Positions 17,685 to 31,223 of a DNA stretch of 64,000 nt are shown piece by piece. Source of the DNA: Holophagales bacterium (GTDB lineage: Bacteria > Acidobacteriota > Thermoanaerobaculia > UBA5066); assembly GCA_016719485.1 (NCBI GenBank), contig JADJZB010000030.1, positions 267,396-331,395 on the forward strand. Direction: 5' to 3'. How positions within the stretch are numbered: position 1 is the first letter of the stretch; every line of letters begins with the position of its first letter. The notes below the pieces were generated by a model that made no database searches, was not told the origin of the DNA, and worked only from the letters and a program-made list of their open reading frames with translations. Position numbers and translations under genes: made by a program.

Positions 17685-18391
17685 CAGGACTCCTTTTGTG
17701 GCAGACCCTGCGGCGCCGCGGGAGCGGCACCCGTCCGGGTCCTTCCGATGAGCCGGTCCTTGAGAAGACGGCCTAGGGTGGGCAGATTTTCGCCTGTTTC
17801 GGACGAAACGGGCAGGAGGGGGCGTTCGGGATCCTCGAACTCGGCCGCGAGGGCCCGGAGCTGCCGGAACCTCTGGGACGACTTGACGGCGTCCCACTTC
17901 GTCGCCGCGACGACGGTCGGGACCCCCGCGGTCCGCAGGAAGAGGGCCATGGAGCGGTCCGATTCCTGCGGGGCGAGCCGGCTGTCGACGAGGAGGAGGG
18001 CGAGGTCGGGCCGGCGTTCGCCGGTGAGGAGCTCCTCGATCTGCCCGGCAAAGCGCTCGCGCGACTCGCGGGCCGTCTTCGCGTAGCCGTAGCCGGGGCA
18101 GTCGATGACGTGGAAGGCGTCGTCGACCCGGTACCAGTGGAGCGCCTGGGTGCGGCCGGGGGTCTGCGACACGCGGGCCACCTTCGTCGCGAGGACGGCG
18201 TTCAGGAGGCTCGACTTGCCGACGTTCGACCGGCCGAGGACGACGACCGCCGGCAGCGGGAGCGTACGCGGCCGCTCGCCCGCCGCGTGGGCAGGGAGCT
18301 CGAGCCGGACCGTCCGCCCGAGCGGACTGTTCACGGCGACCGCTCGCGCGGACTTGGGCGTGCGGGAGACAGGCGATTCTTTCCGGGTCAT
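17684..18391 (-). CDS. engB: Ribosome-assembly GTPase EngB (YsxC/YihA)
   Basis: The protein is a TRAFAC-class GTPase needed for large ribosomal subunit assembly. Its G1 motif is GRSNVGKSSL, G3 is DCPGYGYAK and G4 is TKWD; G5 lies near PVSSETGEN. It is 235 residues from the ATG at 18391, longer than the usual 195-210, because of an N-terminal extension before the LPLPAVVVLGRSNVG strand. No good ribosome binding site precedes this ATG, so translation may start at another codon. The stop overlaps the rho start, which couples the two. Confidence 0.93.
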   Translation of the reverse strand: MTRKESPVSRTPKSARAVAVNSPLGRTVRLELPAHAAGERPRTLPLPAVVVLGRSNVGKSSLLNAVLATKVARVSQTPGRTQALHWYRVDDAFHVIDCPGYGYAKTARESRERFAGQIEELLTGERRPDLALLLVDSRLAPQESDRSMALFLRTAGVPTVVAATKWDAVKSSQRFRQLRALAAEFEDPERPLLPVSSETGENLPTLGRLLKDRLIGRTRTGAAPAAPQGLPQKES

Positions 18392-18452
18392 AAGGGCTTG
18401 ATAGAGATGGAAGCCGGACCGGCCGGCTCCCCTCGGGGAGCCGGCCGGCGGG

Positions 18453-20906
18453 TCAGTGTGCGAGGCCCGAAGGGGGCGTCGTCCCGGTCTCGGCCGGAGC
18501 GGCCTTGGGCGGGGCGGCGACGGGCGGGGTTTCGAGCGCCAGCCGCACCACCTCGTCGACGTCGTCGACGAGGTGGCAGTCGATGACGGTCCGGATCTCG
18601 TCGGGGAGGTCGTCGAGGTCCTTCTCGTTCTCGCGGGGGAGGATGATCGTCGTGATCCCGGCCCGGTAGGCGGCGAGGAGCTTCTCCTTGATGCCCCCGA
18701 CGGGAAGGACCTTTCCACGGAGCGTGATCTCACCCGTCATCGCGAGGTCCTTGCGGCAGGCGATGTTCGTGACGGCGGAGAGGATCGAGGTCGCCATGGT
18801 GATCCCGGCCGAGGGGCCGTCCTTCGGGATCGCCCCTTCCGGGATGTGGACGTGGATGTCCTTCTTCTCGTAGAAGTCGGGATCGGCGCCGTACATCTCC
18901 GCGCGGCTGCGCACGTACGAGAGGGCCGCCCGGGCCGACTCCTGCATCACGTCGCCGAGCTGCCCGGTGAGGACGAGGTTGCCCTTCCCGCGCATGAGCG
19001 TCGTCTCGATGTGGAGGACCTCGCCGCCCGCCTCGGTCCAGGCGAGGCCCGTGGAGAGGCCGACCTCGGCCTTCTCGCCCTTCTTCGCGGGACGGTGCTT
19101 GGGCTTGCCGAGGAAGTCGGGGAGGTTCTCGGCGGTGACCGCGATCGGCCCCTTCGCCGGCTTCGGCTCCTTCGGGTCTCGCGGCTCCTCCGCGACGACC
19201 TTGCGGGCGATCTTCCGGCAGACGGAGGCGATCTCGCGCTCGAGGTTCCTCACCCCCGCCTCGCGGGTGTACTTCTCGATGAGCCCGTAGATCCCGGAGT
19301 CTTCGAACGCGGCCTGCTCCGGCGTGAGGCCGTTCTCCTTGACCTGCTTCGGGACGAGGAACTGCCGGGCGATCGCCAGCTTCTCGTTCGGCGTGTAGCC
19401 GGAGAGGCTGATGATCTCCATCCGGTCCTTCAGGGCGGGCGGGATCGGGTGGACCACGTTCGCCGTGGCGATGAACATGACCTTGGAGAGGTCGTACTCC
19501 ACGTCGAGGTAGTGGTCGACGAAGGCGTGGTTCTGCTCGGGGTCGAGGACCTCGAGGAGCGCCGCGGACGGGTCGCCGCGGAAGTCCATCGACATCTTGT
19601 CGACCTCGTCGAGGAGGAAGACGGGGTTGACGGTCCCGGCCTTCTTCATCAGCTGGATGATCTGGCCGGGGAAGGCGCCGATGTAGGTCCGGCGGTGGCC
19701 GCGGACCTCGGCCTCGTCGCGCACGCCGCCGAGGCTGAGCCTCACGAACTTGCGGTTGAGCGACTTGGCGATCGACTTGGCGAGCGACGTCTTGCCGACG
19801 CCCGGGGGACCGGCGAAGCAGAGGATCGACCCCTTCGTCTCCGTCACGAGCTGGCGCACCGCGAGGAACTCGAGGATCCGCTCCTTGACCTTCGCGAGGC
19901 CGTAGTGGTCCTCGTTCAGGATCTTCTCGGCGTTCTTGATGTCCTTCGACTCGCGCGAGGACTTCTTCCAGGGGACGTTCACGAGCCAGTCGATGTAGTT
20001 CCGCGAGACCGTCGCCTCGGCCGAGACGTTGGGCATCGCCTCGAGCCGCTTCAGCTCGGCGAGCGCCTTCTCCTTGACGTCCTTGGGCATCCCGGCGCTC
20101 TCGATCTTCTGCCGGAGCTCCTCGAGCTCGTCGGACTTGTCGTCCTTCCTGCCGAGCTCCTGGTGGATCGCCTTGATCTTCTCGTTGAGGTAGTACTCCT
20201 TCTGGGCCCGCTCCATCTGCTTCTTGACCTTGTTGTTGATCCGCCGGTCGATGTTGATCTTCTCGATCTCCACCTCCAGCAGGTCCTGAAGCTTCTGGAG
20301 CCGTTCCAGGGAGTTCACCGTCTCGAGGAGGGCCTGCTTCTCGGGCGTCGCGATCGACGCCGGGAGGTGGCCCGCGAGCATGTCGGCGAAGACGTCGGGG
20401 TCGTCGAGCGTCAGCGACGCCAGGAGACCCTCGTAGGCGAGCTGGTGGGAGAGCTTGGCGTACTGCTCGAAGACGCCGAGCACCTTCTGCATGTACGGGT
20501 TGATCTCGGCGGCGCCGCCGGAGAGGGGCCGCGCCTCCACCGGCTCGACCGCCACTTCCTTGTGGCCGCCGGCGGTGGCGAAGGAGCGGATGACCCCGCG
20601 CGAGACCCCCTCGACCATCACCTTGATGTGGCCGTTCGGGAGCTTGAGCGACTGGACGACGACCGCCACGACGCCGACGTCGTGGATGTCGCCAGCGGCG
20701 GGCTCGTCGATCTTCGGGTCGCGCTGCGCGGCGAGGAAGATCTTCTTGTCGGACGTCAGGAGCGCGGCCTCGAGCGCCGCGATCGACGACGCCCGGCCCA
20801 CGACGAAGGGGGCCATCATCCTGGGAAAAACGACCATGTCCCTGAGCGGCACGAGCGGAAGCGTCCGCGTCGCGGGCCGTTGGGGCGGGGTCGCGGGAGA
20901 AGTCAT
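18453..20906 (-). CDS. lon: ATP-dependent protease Lon
   Basis: Lon degrades misfolded and regulatory proteins in the cytoplasm. The 817 residues show the LonA order: an N-terminal LAN domain from LPLVPLRDMVVFPRMMAPF, a coiled-coil middle with KVKKQMERAQKEYYLNEKIK, an AAA+ domain with Walker A GPPGVGKTSL and Walker B PVFLLDEVDKM, and the protease domain with the Ser-Lys dyad in KDGPSAG and GGIKEKLLAA. It follows clpX in the same direction after 80 bases, so two ATP-dependent proteases share one locus. The C-terminal tail is Pro/Ala-rich and longer than usual. Confidence 0.98.
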   Translation of the reverse strand: MTSPATPPQRPATRTLPLVPLRDMVVFPRMMAPFVVGRASSIAALEAALLTSDKKIFLAAQRDPKIDEPAAGDIHDVGVVAVVVQSLKLPNGHIKVMVEGVSRGVIRSFATAGGHKEVAVEPVEARPLSGGAAEINPYMQKVLGVFEQYAKLSHQLAYEGLLASLTLDDPDVFADMLAGHLPASIATPEKQALLETVNSLERLQKLQDLLEVEIEKINIDRRINNKVKKQMERAQKEYYLNEKIKAIHQELGRKDDKSDELEELRQKIESAGMPKDVKEKALAELKRLEAMPNVSAEATVSRNYIDWLVNVPWKKSSRESKDIKNAEKILNEDHYGLAKVKERILEFLAVRQLVTETKGSILCFAGPPGVGKTSLAKSIAKSLNRKFVRLSLGGVRDEAEVRGHRRTYIGAFPGQIIQLMKKAGTVNPVFLLDEVDKMSMDFRGDPSAALLEVLDPEQNHAFVDHYLDVEYDLSKVMFIATANVVHPIPPALKDRMEIISLSGYTPNEKLAIARQFLVPKQVKENGLTPEQAAFEDSGIYGLIEKYTREAGVRNLEREIASVCRKIARKVVAEEPRDPKEPKPAKGPIAVTAENLPDFLGKPKHRPAKKGEKAEVGLSTGLAWTEAGGEVLHIETTLMRGKGNLVLTGQLGDVMQESARAALSYVRSRAEMYGADPDFYEKKDIHVHIPEGAIPKDGPSAGITMATSILSAVTNIACRKDLAMTGEITLRGKVLPVGGIKEKLLAAYRAGITTIILPRENEKDLDDLPDEIRTVIDCHLVDDVDEVVRLALETPPVAAPPKAAPAETGTTPPSGLAH

Positions 20907-20936
20907 TCGGGTCTACCTCGTGGTCGGGAGGGCTCT

Positions 20937-20986
20937 GGTCCCGTGCCCGGAAGGCGCGGGACCGGGCATCGCCGGGGAGAAGGCCG

Positions 20987-20999
<13 letters not shown>
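20937..20999 (-). promoter_or_regulatory. Two short hairpins in the clpX-lon gap
   Basis: GGTCCCG/CGGGACC (20937-20963) and an 8-bp stem GAAGGCCG/CGGCCTTC around the clpX stop codon lie between clpX and lon. They could be attenuators, weak terminators or processing sites. Neither has a U-tract, so no firm role is claimed. Confidence 0.3.
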
Positions 21000-22231
<1,232 letters not shown>

Positions 22232-22301
22232 CCGTGAAGGAGTCCTTCCCGGGGGAATTCTAGCGCCCCCCGGCCTCCGGGGGCCGTTTCCCTGCCCGGG
22301 T

Positions 22302-22886
22302 TCAGTCCCGGTTCCGGAGCACCATGTCGATGAGGCCGTATTCGCGGGCGGCCTCGGCCTCGAAAATGTTGTCGCGATCGGTGTCCGACTCGATCCGCTC
22401 GAACGGCTGGCCGGTGTGGACGGCGAGGATCTCGTTGAGCCGCCTCTTCATACGGACGAGGTCCCGGGCGTGGATCTCGATGTCCGACGCCTGCCCCTCG
22501 AGACCGTAGGCGAGCGGCTGGTGGATCAGGACCCGGGCGTTCGGGAGCGCGGCCCGCTTCCCCTTCTTGCCCCCGGCGAGGAGGACGGCGCCCATCGAAG
22601 CCGCCTGCCCGATGCAGTAGGTCGCCACGTCGGGCTTCACGTACTGCATCGTGTCGTAGATCGCGAGGCCCGCCGTGACCGACCCTCCGGGGCTGTTGAT
22701 GTAGAGGGTGATGTCCTTCTCGGGATTCTCGGCCTCGAGGAAGAGCATCTGGGCGATGACGAGGTTCGCCACCTCGTCGTTGATCGCCGTGCCGAGGAAG
22801 ATGACGTTGTCCTTGAGGAGCCGCGAGTAGATGTCGTACGCGCGCTCTCCCCGGTTCGTCTGCTCGATCACCATCGGGACCAGCAT
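22302..22886 (-). CDS. clpP: ClpP protease subunit
   Basis: The 194-residue serine peptidase assembles as two stacked heptamers. The catalytic triad is S97 in GQAASMGA, H122 in LIHQP and D171 in ESDTDRDNIF. MVIEQTNRGERAYDIYSRLL is the usual short N-terminus after the propeptide region; a long propeptide is absent. It lies 26 bases downstream of tig in the same orientation and upstream of clpX, the common tig-clpP-clpX order, so chaperone, protease and unfoldase are co-expressed. Confidence 0.98.
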   Translation of the reverse strand: MLVPMVIEQTNRGERAYDIYSRLLKDNVIFLGTAINDEVANLVIAQMLFLEAENPEKDITLYINSPGGSVTAGLAIYDTMQYVKPDVATYCIGQAASMGAVLLAGGKKGKRAALPNARVLIHQPLAYGLEGQASDIEIHARDLVRMKRRLNEILAVHTGQPFERIESDTDRDNIFEAEAAREYGLIDMVLRNRD

Positions 22887-22912
22887 CGTCGATCCTCCTA
22901 ATCCCTCTCCGC

Positions 22913-24217
22913 TCAGGAGGCCGGAACGGCTTCCGTCAGGACGAGCTCGAGGGCCTTGTCGATCCGGAGCTCCTCCCGGATCCCCTCGAGGCGTTCGTTC
23001 TTCACGAGCTGCGACTTGAGCTCGCCGAACGTGGCCCCCATGGAGCGGGCCCGGCGCTTGAGATCGGCGTCCAGCTCCGTGTCGCTCACGTCGATCTTCT
23101 CGGCCTCGGCGATCGCGTCGAGGAGGAGGTATTCCTTCACCCGCCGGACGGCTGCCGGACGGGCCTCCTCGCGGAGCTTGTTCCAGTCCATCTTCGCTTC
23201 CTTCAGGTCCATTCCCTGCGAGGCGAGGAAGCGGGCGTACTGCTGGAGCGAGGAATCGACCTCGGCGGTCACCATCGTGTCGGGCGCGTCGACCGGGTTC
23301 AGGGCCAGGAGCGCGTCGAGGACGGCCCGGCGCCGCTTCTCCTTCAGCGCCTGCTCCTTCTCCCTCAGGAGGCTCTTGACCAGCTCGGCCTTGAGCATCT
23401 CCATCCCGGCGCCCTCGGGGGCCTCACCCTCGCGCGGGGTCAGGACCTGGCGGGCCAGCTCGTCGTCCCACTCCGGCAGGACCCGCTTCTTGATGGCGTG
23501 GAGCTGCACGTGGTAGAGGACCGACTTGCCGGCGAACTCGGGGTCGACCCCCTCTTCGGGGAAGTCCTTCTGGAAGCTGACGGTGACGCCGGCCTCGGCG
23601 TTCCTGAGGTGGGCGGACATCTCGGGAAGCGTCTCCTCCCCGCCGATCTCGACGAGGACCTTCGGCCGCTCGAAGTCCTTCCCGTTCCCGGCGGGGAAGA
23701 CGCCGCGGATGTCGACGAGGCCGAAGTCGCCGTCCATCGCCGGGCGGTCCTCGACCGCCTCGAACGCGGCGCGCCCCTCCCGGATCCGCTCCAGGGCGGC
23801 GGCGACCTCCTCGTCCGAGGGGATCGTCGATTCGGTCGGGACCTTGAGTCCGCGATAGTCCTTCGGCTCCACGGCCGGCCGGTGCTCGACGACGACCTTG
23901 AACGTGATCGGGGATTCCGCCTCGTACTTCAGGTCGTCGAGCTTCGGCTCCCCGACCGGGAGGATCCCCTTCTCCCGGAAGGCCTCGTGCAGCGTGTCGC
24001 GCACGAGCGACTCGAGCACCTCGCTCCTCAGCTCGTCGGCGAAGCGCTTCTTCACGATCTCGGCGGGCACCTTCCCCGGACGGAAGCCGGGAAGGCGGAC
24101 CTGCCGGGCCATGCTCCGGGCGGCCTTCTCGGTCGCGGCGCGGACCTCCTCGAGGGAGATCTCCAGCGACATCGACTTCTTCGTCGGGGACTCTTCAACG
24201 TAGGACGTGATGTTCAT
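22913..24217 (-). CDS. tig: Trigger factor, ribosome-associated chaperone
   Basis: Trigger factor binds nascent chains at the ribosome exit. This 434-residue protein has the N-terminal ribosome-binding domain with the signature loop as GFRPGKVPAEIVKKRF, then the central FKBP-like PPIase domain (about 150-245, with GDFGLVDIRGVF and DFPEEGVDPEFAGK) and the long helical C-terminal domain. It heads the tig-clpP-clpX-lon run. The only structural RNA upstream is tRNA-Leu, whose 3' end is about 20 bases from the tig start. Confidence 0.96.
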   Translation of the reverse strand: MNITSYVEESPTKKSMSLEISLEEVRAATEKAARSMARQVRLPGFRPGKVPAEIVKKRFADELRSEVLESLVRDTLHEAFREKGILPVGEPKLDDLKYEAESPITFKVVVEHRPAVEPKDYRGLKVPTESTIPSDEEVAAALERIREGRAAFEAVEDRPAMDGDFGLVDIRGVFPAGNGKDFERPKVLVEIGGEETLPEMSAHLRNAEAGVTVSFQKDFPEEGVDPEFAGKSVLYHVQLHAIKKRVLPEWDDELARQVLTPREGEAPEGAGMEMLKAELVKSLLREKEQALKEKRRRAVLDALLALNPVDAPDTMVTAEVDSSLQQYARFLASQGMDLKEAKMDWNKLREEARPAAVRRVKEYLLLDAIAEAEKIDVSDTELDADLKRRARSMGATFGELKSQLVKNERLEGIREELRIDKALELVLTEAVPAS

Positions 24218-24238
24218 GAGGGTCTCTCGTTTTCAGCG

Positions 24239-24322
24239 TGGTGCGGGAGGAGGGACTCGAACCCTCACGGGTCGCCCCACCGGATCCTAAGTCCGGCGCG
24301 TATGCCATTCCGCCACTCCCGC
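24239..24322 (-). tRNA. tRNA-Leu (TAG anticodon)
   Basis: A class II tRNA with an 84-base gene. The acceptor stem is GCGGGAG/CTCCCGC with discriminator A and an encoded CCA. The anticodon stem CCGGA/TCCGG holds the loop CTTAGGA with anticodon TAG, which reads CUA and related Leu codons. A long variable arm (GTGGGGCGACCCGT region) is present, as required for Leu. Confidence 0.95.
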
Positions 24323-24433
24323 GGAGCGGACGCGGACGGGGAAAGGGACGTTACCACAAGGGCCCGGCGTCGCCAGGGAAGCCCCGGAAAGACGAATCGG
24401 GGGCCGGCGTTTCCGCCGACCCCCGGATGGTGC

Positions 24434-24509
24434 TGGTGAGCCGCCAGGGACTCGAACCCCGAACCCAGAGATTAAGAGTCTCTTGCTCTACCAATTGAGC
24501 TAGCGGCCC
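24434..24509 (-). tRNA. tRNA-Lys (CTT anticodon)
   Basis: The 76-base gene folds into a normal cloverleaf. The acceptor stem is GGGCCGC/GCGGCTC (one G-U pair), the anticodon stem AGAGA/TCTCT carries the loop CTCTTAA with anticodon CTT, and GGTTCGAGTC is the T arm. Discriminator A and CCA are encoded. It reads AAG. It lies about 110 bases upstream of the tRNA-Leu on the same strand. Confidence 0.96.
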
Positions 24510-24579
24510 GTAGACCCGCGCCCGGCCGTCCCGGCCGCGGGACGCGCATTATACGAGGGGCGCACCGAAGTTCAAGCCC

Positions 24580-25508
24580 TTACTCGACCTTGCGGCGGAT
24601 GAGCTGCTTGATCTCCTGGTTGCCGAGCGGGGAGGTCGCCGACACGATGAGGGCCGCGTTGCCGATCCCGATGTCGGGAAGCGTGGCCGTCACCTTCACG
24701 AGGCCGTCGCCCCGGTGACGCCGCGGTACAGGACCTGCGTCGGACCCATGTTCGAGACGACCCGGAGGGTGATGTGCGCGCCCGGAACGGCCCGGTCGGT
24801 CAGCGAGGTCGCCGCCCGCACGGAGAGGGCGACGGTCTCGCCGGAGACGAGGTCGCCCCCCTTCATGAGGCCCAGCTCCAGCCGTTCGGAAGCAGCCTCC
24901 GCCGCCAGGTACTCGATGATGACCTGGTCGAGCGACCGGTCCATGCCGGCGCTGCTGCCCGGCAGGACGCCGGAAGCGGGTGGTCTGGCCATCGCTCCCG
25001 AAGGAGGGGGACTCGAAGGGGGGGCCGAGTCGGCCGGCCGGATCATCGCGCCCGAAGCGGGCGGCCGCGCCATCGCTCCAGAAGCGGGGGGCCGCGCCAT
25101 CGCGTCCGTCGCGGGCGGGCGCGGGTGTGTCGCCTGGAAGCCCCCGGAATTCGGGCCTCCAGCGAGGATCGCGGCCGCGGCCGCGGCCGCGGCGGGAGAG
25201 AGAGCGGTGTCGGTCTTCACGGGGCCCGTCTCGGACGACGGAGCGCTCGACGGGGACGCGTCGAACCGGCCGCGTCGAATCGCCTCGATGATCCGCCGGT
25301 GCTGCAGGTCCATCAGCTGCTTGACGGCTTTCTCGTCGGGCTTTCCGTCGACGACGAGGTCGGCGTACGGGCTCCTCTTCGAAAGGAGAATCTGTCCACC
25401 CACGTAGACGAGGGACTCGACGATCGGGTTCCCGAGCCCCCGGTCCTCCGTCTGGACGTGGAAGACGCGGTCCCCGTGCCGGATGTCTGTATTGAAGCCC
25501 GTGATCAC
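24580..25508 (-). CDS. Conserved hypothetical protein with a Pro-rich repeat linker (frame broken)
   Basis: The N-terminal domain (MITGFNTDIRHGDRVFHVQ and about 75 further residues) and the C-terminal domain (from about LDQVIIEYLAAEAASERLEL) are separated by a low-complexity linker. That linker has an alanine run and four or five copies of a SGAMARPPA-type unit. The frame from 25508 stops at 24696. Adding one G to the GGGG run near 24715 restores a frame reading GLVKVTATLPDIGIGNAALI and on to a stop at 24580, total 309 residues. So a single-base deletion is likely, not a real truncation. The C-terminal half looks like an all-beta domain. I do not recognise the family. No signal peptide is present. 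Confidence 0.7.
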
Positions 25509-25546
25509 GACAGAACGTTGATTCTAGGGCCGCGAGGCCCCGCGAT

Positions 25547-28403
<2,857 letters not shown>

Positions 28404-28464
28404 GACGTGTCTCACTTCCGTCTGGGGGGAAGGGGGCGGATTATGTCCCCCTTCAGGAGATGAC

Positions 28465-29013
28465 ATGACCGAGCTGCCGCTGCACCCCGCGGTGATCCAC
28501 TTTCCCGTGGCGGGCTCGTTCTTCGCCGCGGGGGCGCTCGCGCTCGGCCTCTGGAAGCCCGCCCACCGGCCCGCCGCGCTCTGGGGGGCCGCGCTGCTCC
28601 TCGCAGGCACCGTGGCCGGCGGGCTGGCCGCCCTCGTCACCGGGTGGCGCTGGGCCGACCAGCTCGCCTACCTCGCCGGGGGATGGGGGCCGATCCCGGG
28701 GCCCAAGGCCGTCGAGGGGCTCGCGCAGCGCCATGCCTTCCTGGCCCTCGCCGCCGTCGCGGCGGCAGCGCTCGCCCTCGGGCTCGTTCTCCTCGCCCGC
28801 AGGCGCGAGGGCTCGCCGCTCCTCGCCCTCCTGGCGGCCCTGCTGAGCTGCGCCCTGATGGCCGCCACCGGCCACGTCGGCGGGACGATGGTCCACGCGC
28901 CGCCGGAGCCGGGGATGGAGAGCGGCGGGAACCTAGCCGCCCGGCTCCCCGGGCCGTCTTGTCATCCCCGGGGGTGCCTCCGATACTCCGTCCCCATGGA
29001 GCTCGCACCGTGA
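28465..29013 (+). CDS. DUF2231-like membrane protein
   Basis: The ATG at 28465 follows AGGAGA and opens TELPLHPAVIHFPVAGSFF, the LHPxxVHFPxA motif of DUF2231-type proteins. The 182-residue product has four hydrophobic helices (about 15-32, 38-58, 90-110, 118-135). A conserved GHVGGTMVH lies after the last one, as in family members where these histidines may bind heme or metal. The function is unknown. The last four bases overlap the GTG of the next gene (GTGA). It is divergent from uvrA. Confidence 0.8.
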   Translation: MTELPLHPAVIHFPVAGSFFAAGALALGLWKPAHRPAALWGAALLLAGTVAGGLAALVTGWRWADQLAYLAGGWGPIPGPKAVEGLAQRHAFLALAAVAAAALALGLVLLARRREGSPLLALLAALLSCALMAATGHVGGTMVHAPPEPGMESGGNLAARLPGPSCHPRGCLRYSVPMELAP

Positions 29014-29030
29014 ATCCCGCCGCCACGCCG

Positions 29031-31193
29031 ATGGAGTCGCACGAGAAGGGAGCGAACCGGTCCGCTCTCCTCCCGATCGCGCTCACGATCTTCGCCGGGG
29101 CCTTCCTGCTCTTCCTCGTGCAGCCCACGGTCGCCAAGATGGTCCTGCCCTGGTTCGGGGGCTCGGCCGCGGTCTGGACCGTCGCGATGCTCTTCTTCCA
29201 GCTGCTGCTCCTTTTCGGCTACCTCTACGCGCACGCCATCCAGCGCCTCGGCCGGAACCGCTTCCTCACGCTGCACCTCTCGCTTCTGGCGCTCAGCCTC
29301 CTGTCCCTTCCGCTCCTGCCGAGCGTGAGGTGGAAGCCGACGGGTTCCGAAGATCCCACGTCGCTGCTCCTGGGCCTCCTCACCGTCACCGTGGGGCTCC
29401 CCTATTTCCTCCTCTCCACGACGGGCCCCCTGATGCAGGCGCGTCTCCATTCGAGCGGCCTGGGAGGGAAGGCGTCCGACGGCGGCCCCTACCGGCTCTA
29501 CGCCCTTTCGAATCTCGGTTCGCTGCTCGCGCTCCTGTCCTATCCGGTCCTGGTGGAGCCGTACCTGACGACCCGTATGCAGGGCTGGTTCTGGTCTGCC
29601 GGCTACATCGTCTTCGTCCTCCTTTCCGGTGCGGTCCTCCTCCTCACCTCGCGCGCCGCCGGCCCCGGCGAAAACCGAACGGCCGCGCCGGAGAACCAGG
29701 TCCCGCCGGACACGGAACGCCACAAGGCGGCAGGGAAACGGGAGAAGCCCCGGAAGGAGCGTCGGGAGACAGCTCCTCTGCCGGACACCGCGGGGAGTCC
29801 CGTCACGTGGTTCCTCCTCTCCGCCACCGCGGTGACGCTCCTTCTCGGCGTCACGAACCGCATGTCCCAGGACATCGCCGCCATCCCCTTCCTCTGGATC
29901 CTCCCGCTCACGCTCTACCTCGTGAGCTTCATCCTCACCTTCGACGCGCGCGGGTGGTATCGGCGGACCTGGTTCCTCGCGCTGCTTCCGCTCGCCATCG
30001 CCGCCATGGGCTACGCGCTCATCCCCTGGAAGCTGGGGGAGAAGAGCACGATCGCGATCCTCGCCGGAGGCCTCCTCGTCTGCTGCATGGTCTGCCACGG
30101 CGAGATTCACCGCTCGAGGCCGCACCCCGACAAGCTCACCGGCTTCTATCTCGCGATCTCCGCGGGGGGTGCGACCGGCGGTCTCTTCGTCGCCCTTCTC
30201 GCCCCACACCTCTTCGCCGAGGGCGACGAGCTGCCGCTCGGCCTCGCGTTCCTGGGGGCTCTCATCCTGGCGACCCTGAGGCGGGATCCCGAGAGCCGCT
30301 TCCATCGGGCGCGCTGGCGCCCCGACTGGCTCCTCGCGATCGCCGCGGTCCTCGTCTTCACGTTCCTGGTCGTGTATCGAATGGACGCCGTGCGCAAGTC
30401 GTCCCGCGCGCTGGCCCGCAACTTCTACGGGCACGTCCGCGTGGCCGACCGCGTTTCCGGGACGTTCAACGTGCGCGGGATGTTCCACGGCGCCACCAAC
30501 CACGGGGAACAGATCCTGACCCCCGCACTCTCCAAGGTCCCCACGGCCTACTTCGGCTACTCGTCGGGGGCCGGGATGGCGCTCTCGCGTCTTCTCACGC
30601 CCGATGCGCCTCCGCGACACGTGGGTGTCATCGGCCTCGGAACCGGTACCCTGGCGACCTACGGGAGAGCCGGCGACCGGTTCCGCTTCTACGAGATCAA
30701 CCCCCTCGTCATCGACCTGGCCCGCAGCGAGTTCACGTACCTGGCCCAGTGCAAGGCGGAGGTCAGCGTCGTCCTGGGCGACGCGCGGCTTTCCCTGGAG
30801 CGCGAACCGCCGCAGCGATTCGACATCCTCGTCGTCGACGCGTTCTCGGGCGACGCGATTCCCGTTCACCTTCTGACCCTCGAGGCCTTCGAGCTCTACC
30901 AGCGCCACCTCGCGCCGGGCGGAATACTGGCGGTCCACTGCTCGAACCGGTTCCTGAACCTCCCCCCCGTCGTCGCCCTGGCGGCGAAGAGCCGCGGGCT
31001 GGAGGCGCGCGTGGTGCACAGCCCGGGGAAGCCCGACATGCTCGTGAGGGCCTCGGACTGGGTGCTCGTCGCCTCCGGCTCCGGGTACTTCGCCGACCCG
31101 TCGATGCAGGACCTGGCGCAGCCGATCGCAGTCCCCGCCTCCCTGCGCACCTGGACGGACGACTACAGCAACCTGCTTCGCATCATCAAGTAG
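29031..31193 (+). CDS. Fused membrane protein/spermidine-synthase-like protein
   Basis: The first 430 or so residues are membrane-spanning, beginning ALLPIALTIFAGAFLLFLVQP and FGGSAAVWTVAMLFFQLLLL. They are interrupted by a charged loop of about 60 residues rich in Arg, Lys and Glu, near residues 215-265. The C-terminal 240 residues form a spermidine-synthase-type Rossmann domain: VGVIGLGTGTLATYG, EINPLVIDLA, then FDILVVDAFSGDAIPVHLLT. The SAM-binding G-x-G-x-G is intact. The aminopropyl-transfer Asp of true SpeE (the GGGDG-type loop) is not conserved, so polyamine synthesis is doubtful. Start is the ATG at 29031 (720 aa) or a GTG at 29010 overlapping the previous stop. It may act in membrane or periplasmic chemistry; the actual substrate is unknown. 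Confidence 0.85.
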   Translation: MESHEKGANRSALLPIALTIFAGAFLLFLVQPTVAKMVLPWFGGSAAVWTVAMLFFQLLLLFGYLYAHAIQRLGRNRFLTLHLSLLALSLLSLPLLPSVRWKPTGSEDPTSLLLGLLTVTVGLPYFLLSTTGPLMQARLHSSGLGGKASDGGPYRLYALSNLGSLLALLSYPVLVEPYLTTRMQGWFWSAGYIVFVLLSGAVLLLTSRAAGPGENRTAAPENQVPPDTERHKAAGKREKPRKERRETAPLPDTAGSPVTWFLLSATAVTLLLGVTNRMSQDIAAIPFLWILPLTLYLVSFILTFDARGWYRRTWFLALLPLAIAAMGYALIPWKLGEKSTIAILAGGLLVCCMVCHGEIHRSRPHPDKLTGFYLAISAGGATGGLFVALLAPHLFAEGDELPLGLAFLGALILATLRRDPESRFHRARWRPDWLLAIAAVLVFTFLVVYRMDAVRKSSRALARNFYGHVRVADRVSGTFNVRGMFHGATNHGEQILTPALSKVPTAYFGYSSGAGMALSRLLTPDAPPRHVGVIGLGTGTLATYGRAGDRFRFYEINPLVIDLARSEFTYLAQCKAEVSVVLGDARLSLEREPPQRFDILVVDAFSGDAIPVHLLTLEAFELYQRHLAPGGILAVHCSNRFLNLPPVVALAAKSRGLEARVVHSPGKPDMLVRASDWVLVASGSGYFADPSMQDLAQPIAVPASLRTWTDDYSNLLRIIK

Positions 31194-31223
31194 AGGGGAG
31201 ATCCCGGCGGGCCGGCCGGTGCG

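Noticed and set aside
16301..18086. Extension of the glycosyltransferase frame across rho and engB
   Set aside because: It is antisense to two essential genes. The G15 tract shows the real end is hidden before it.
24238..24498. A small plus-strand gene of 86 residues across the tRNAs
   Set aside because: It is antisense to tRNA-Leu and tRNA-Lys, and its start lies in the tRNA T arm.
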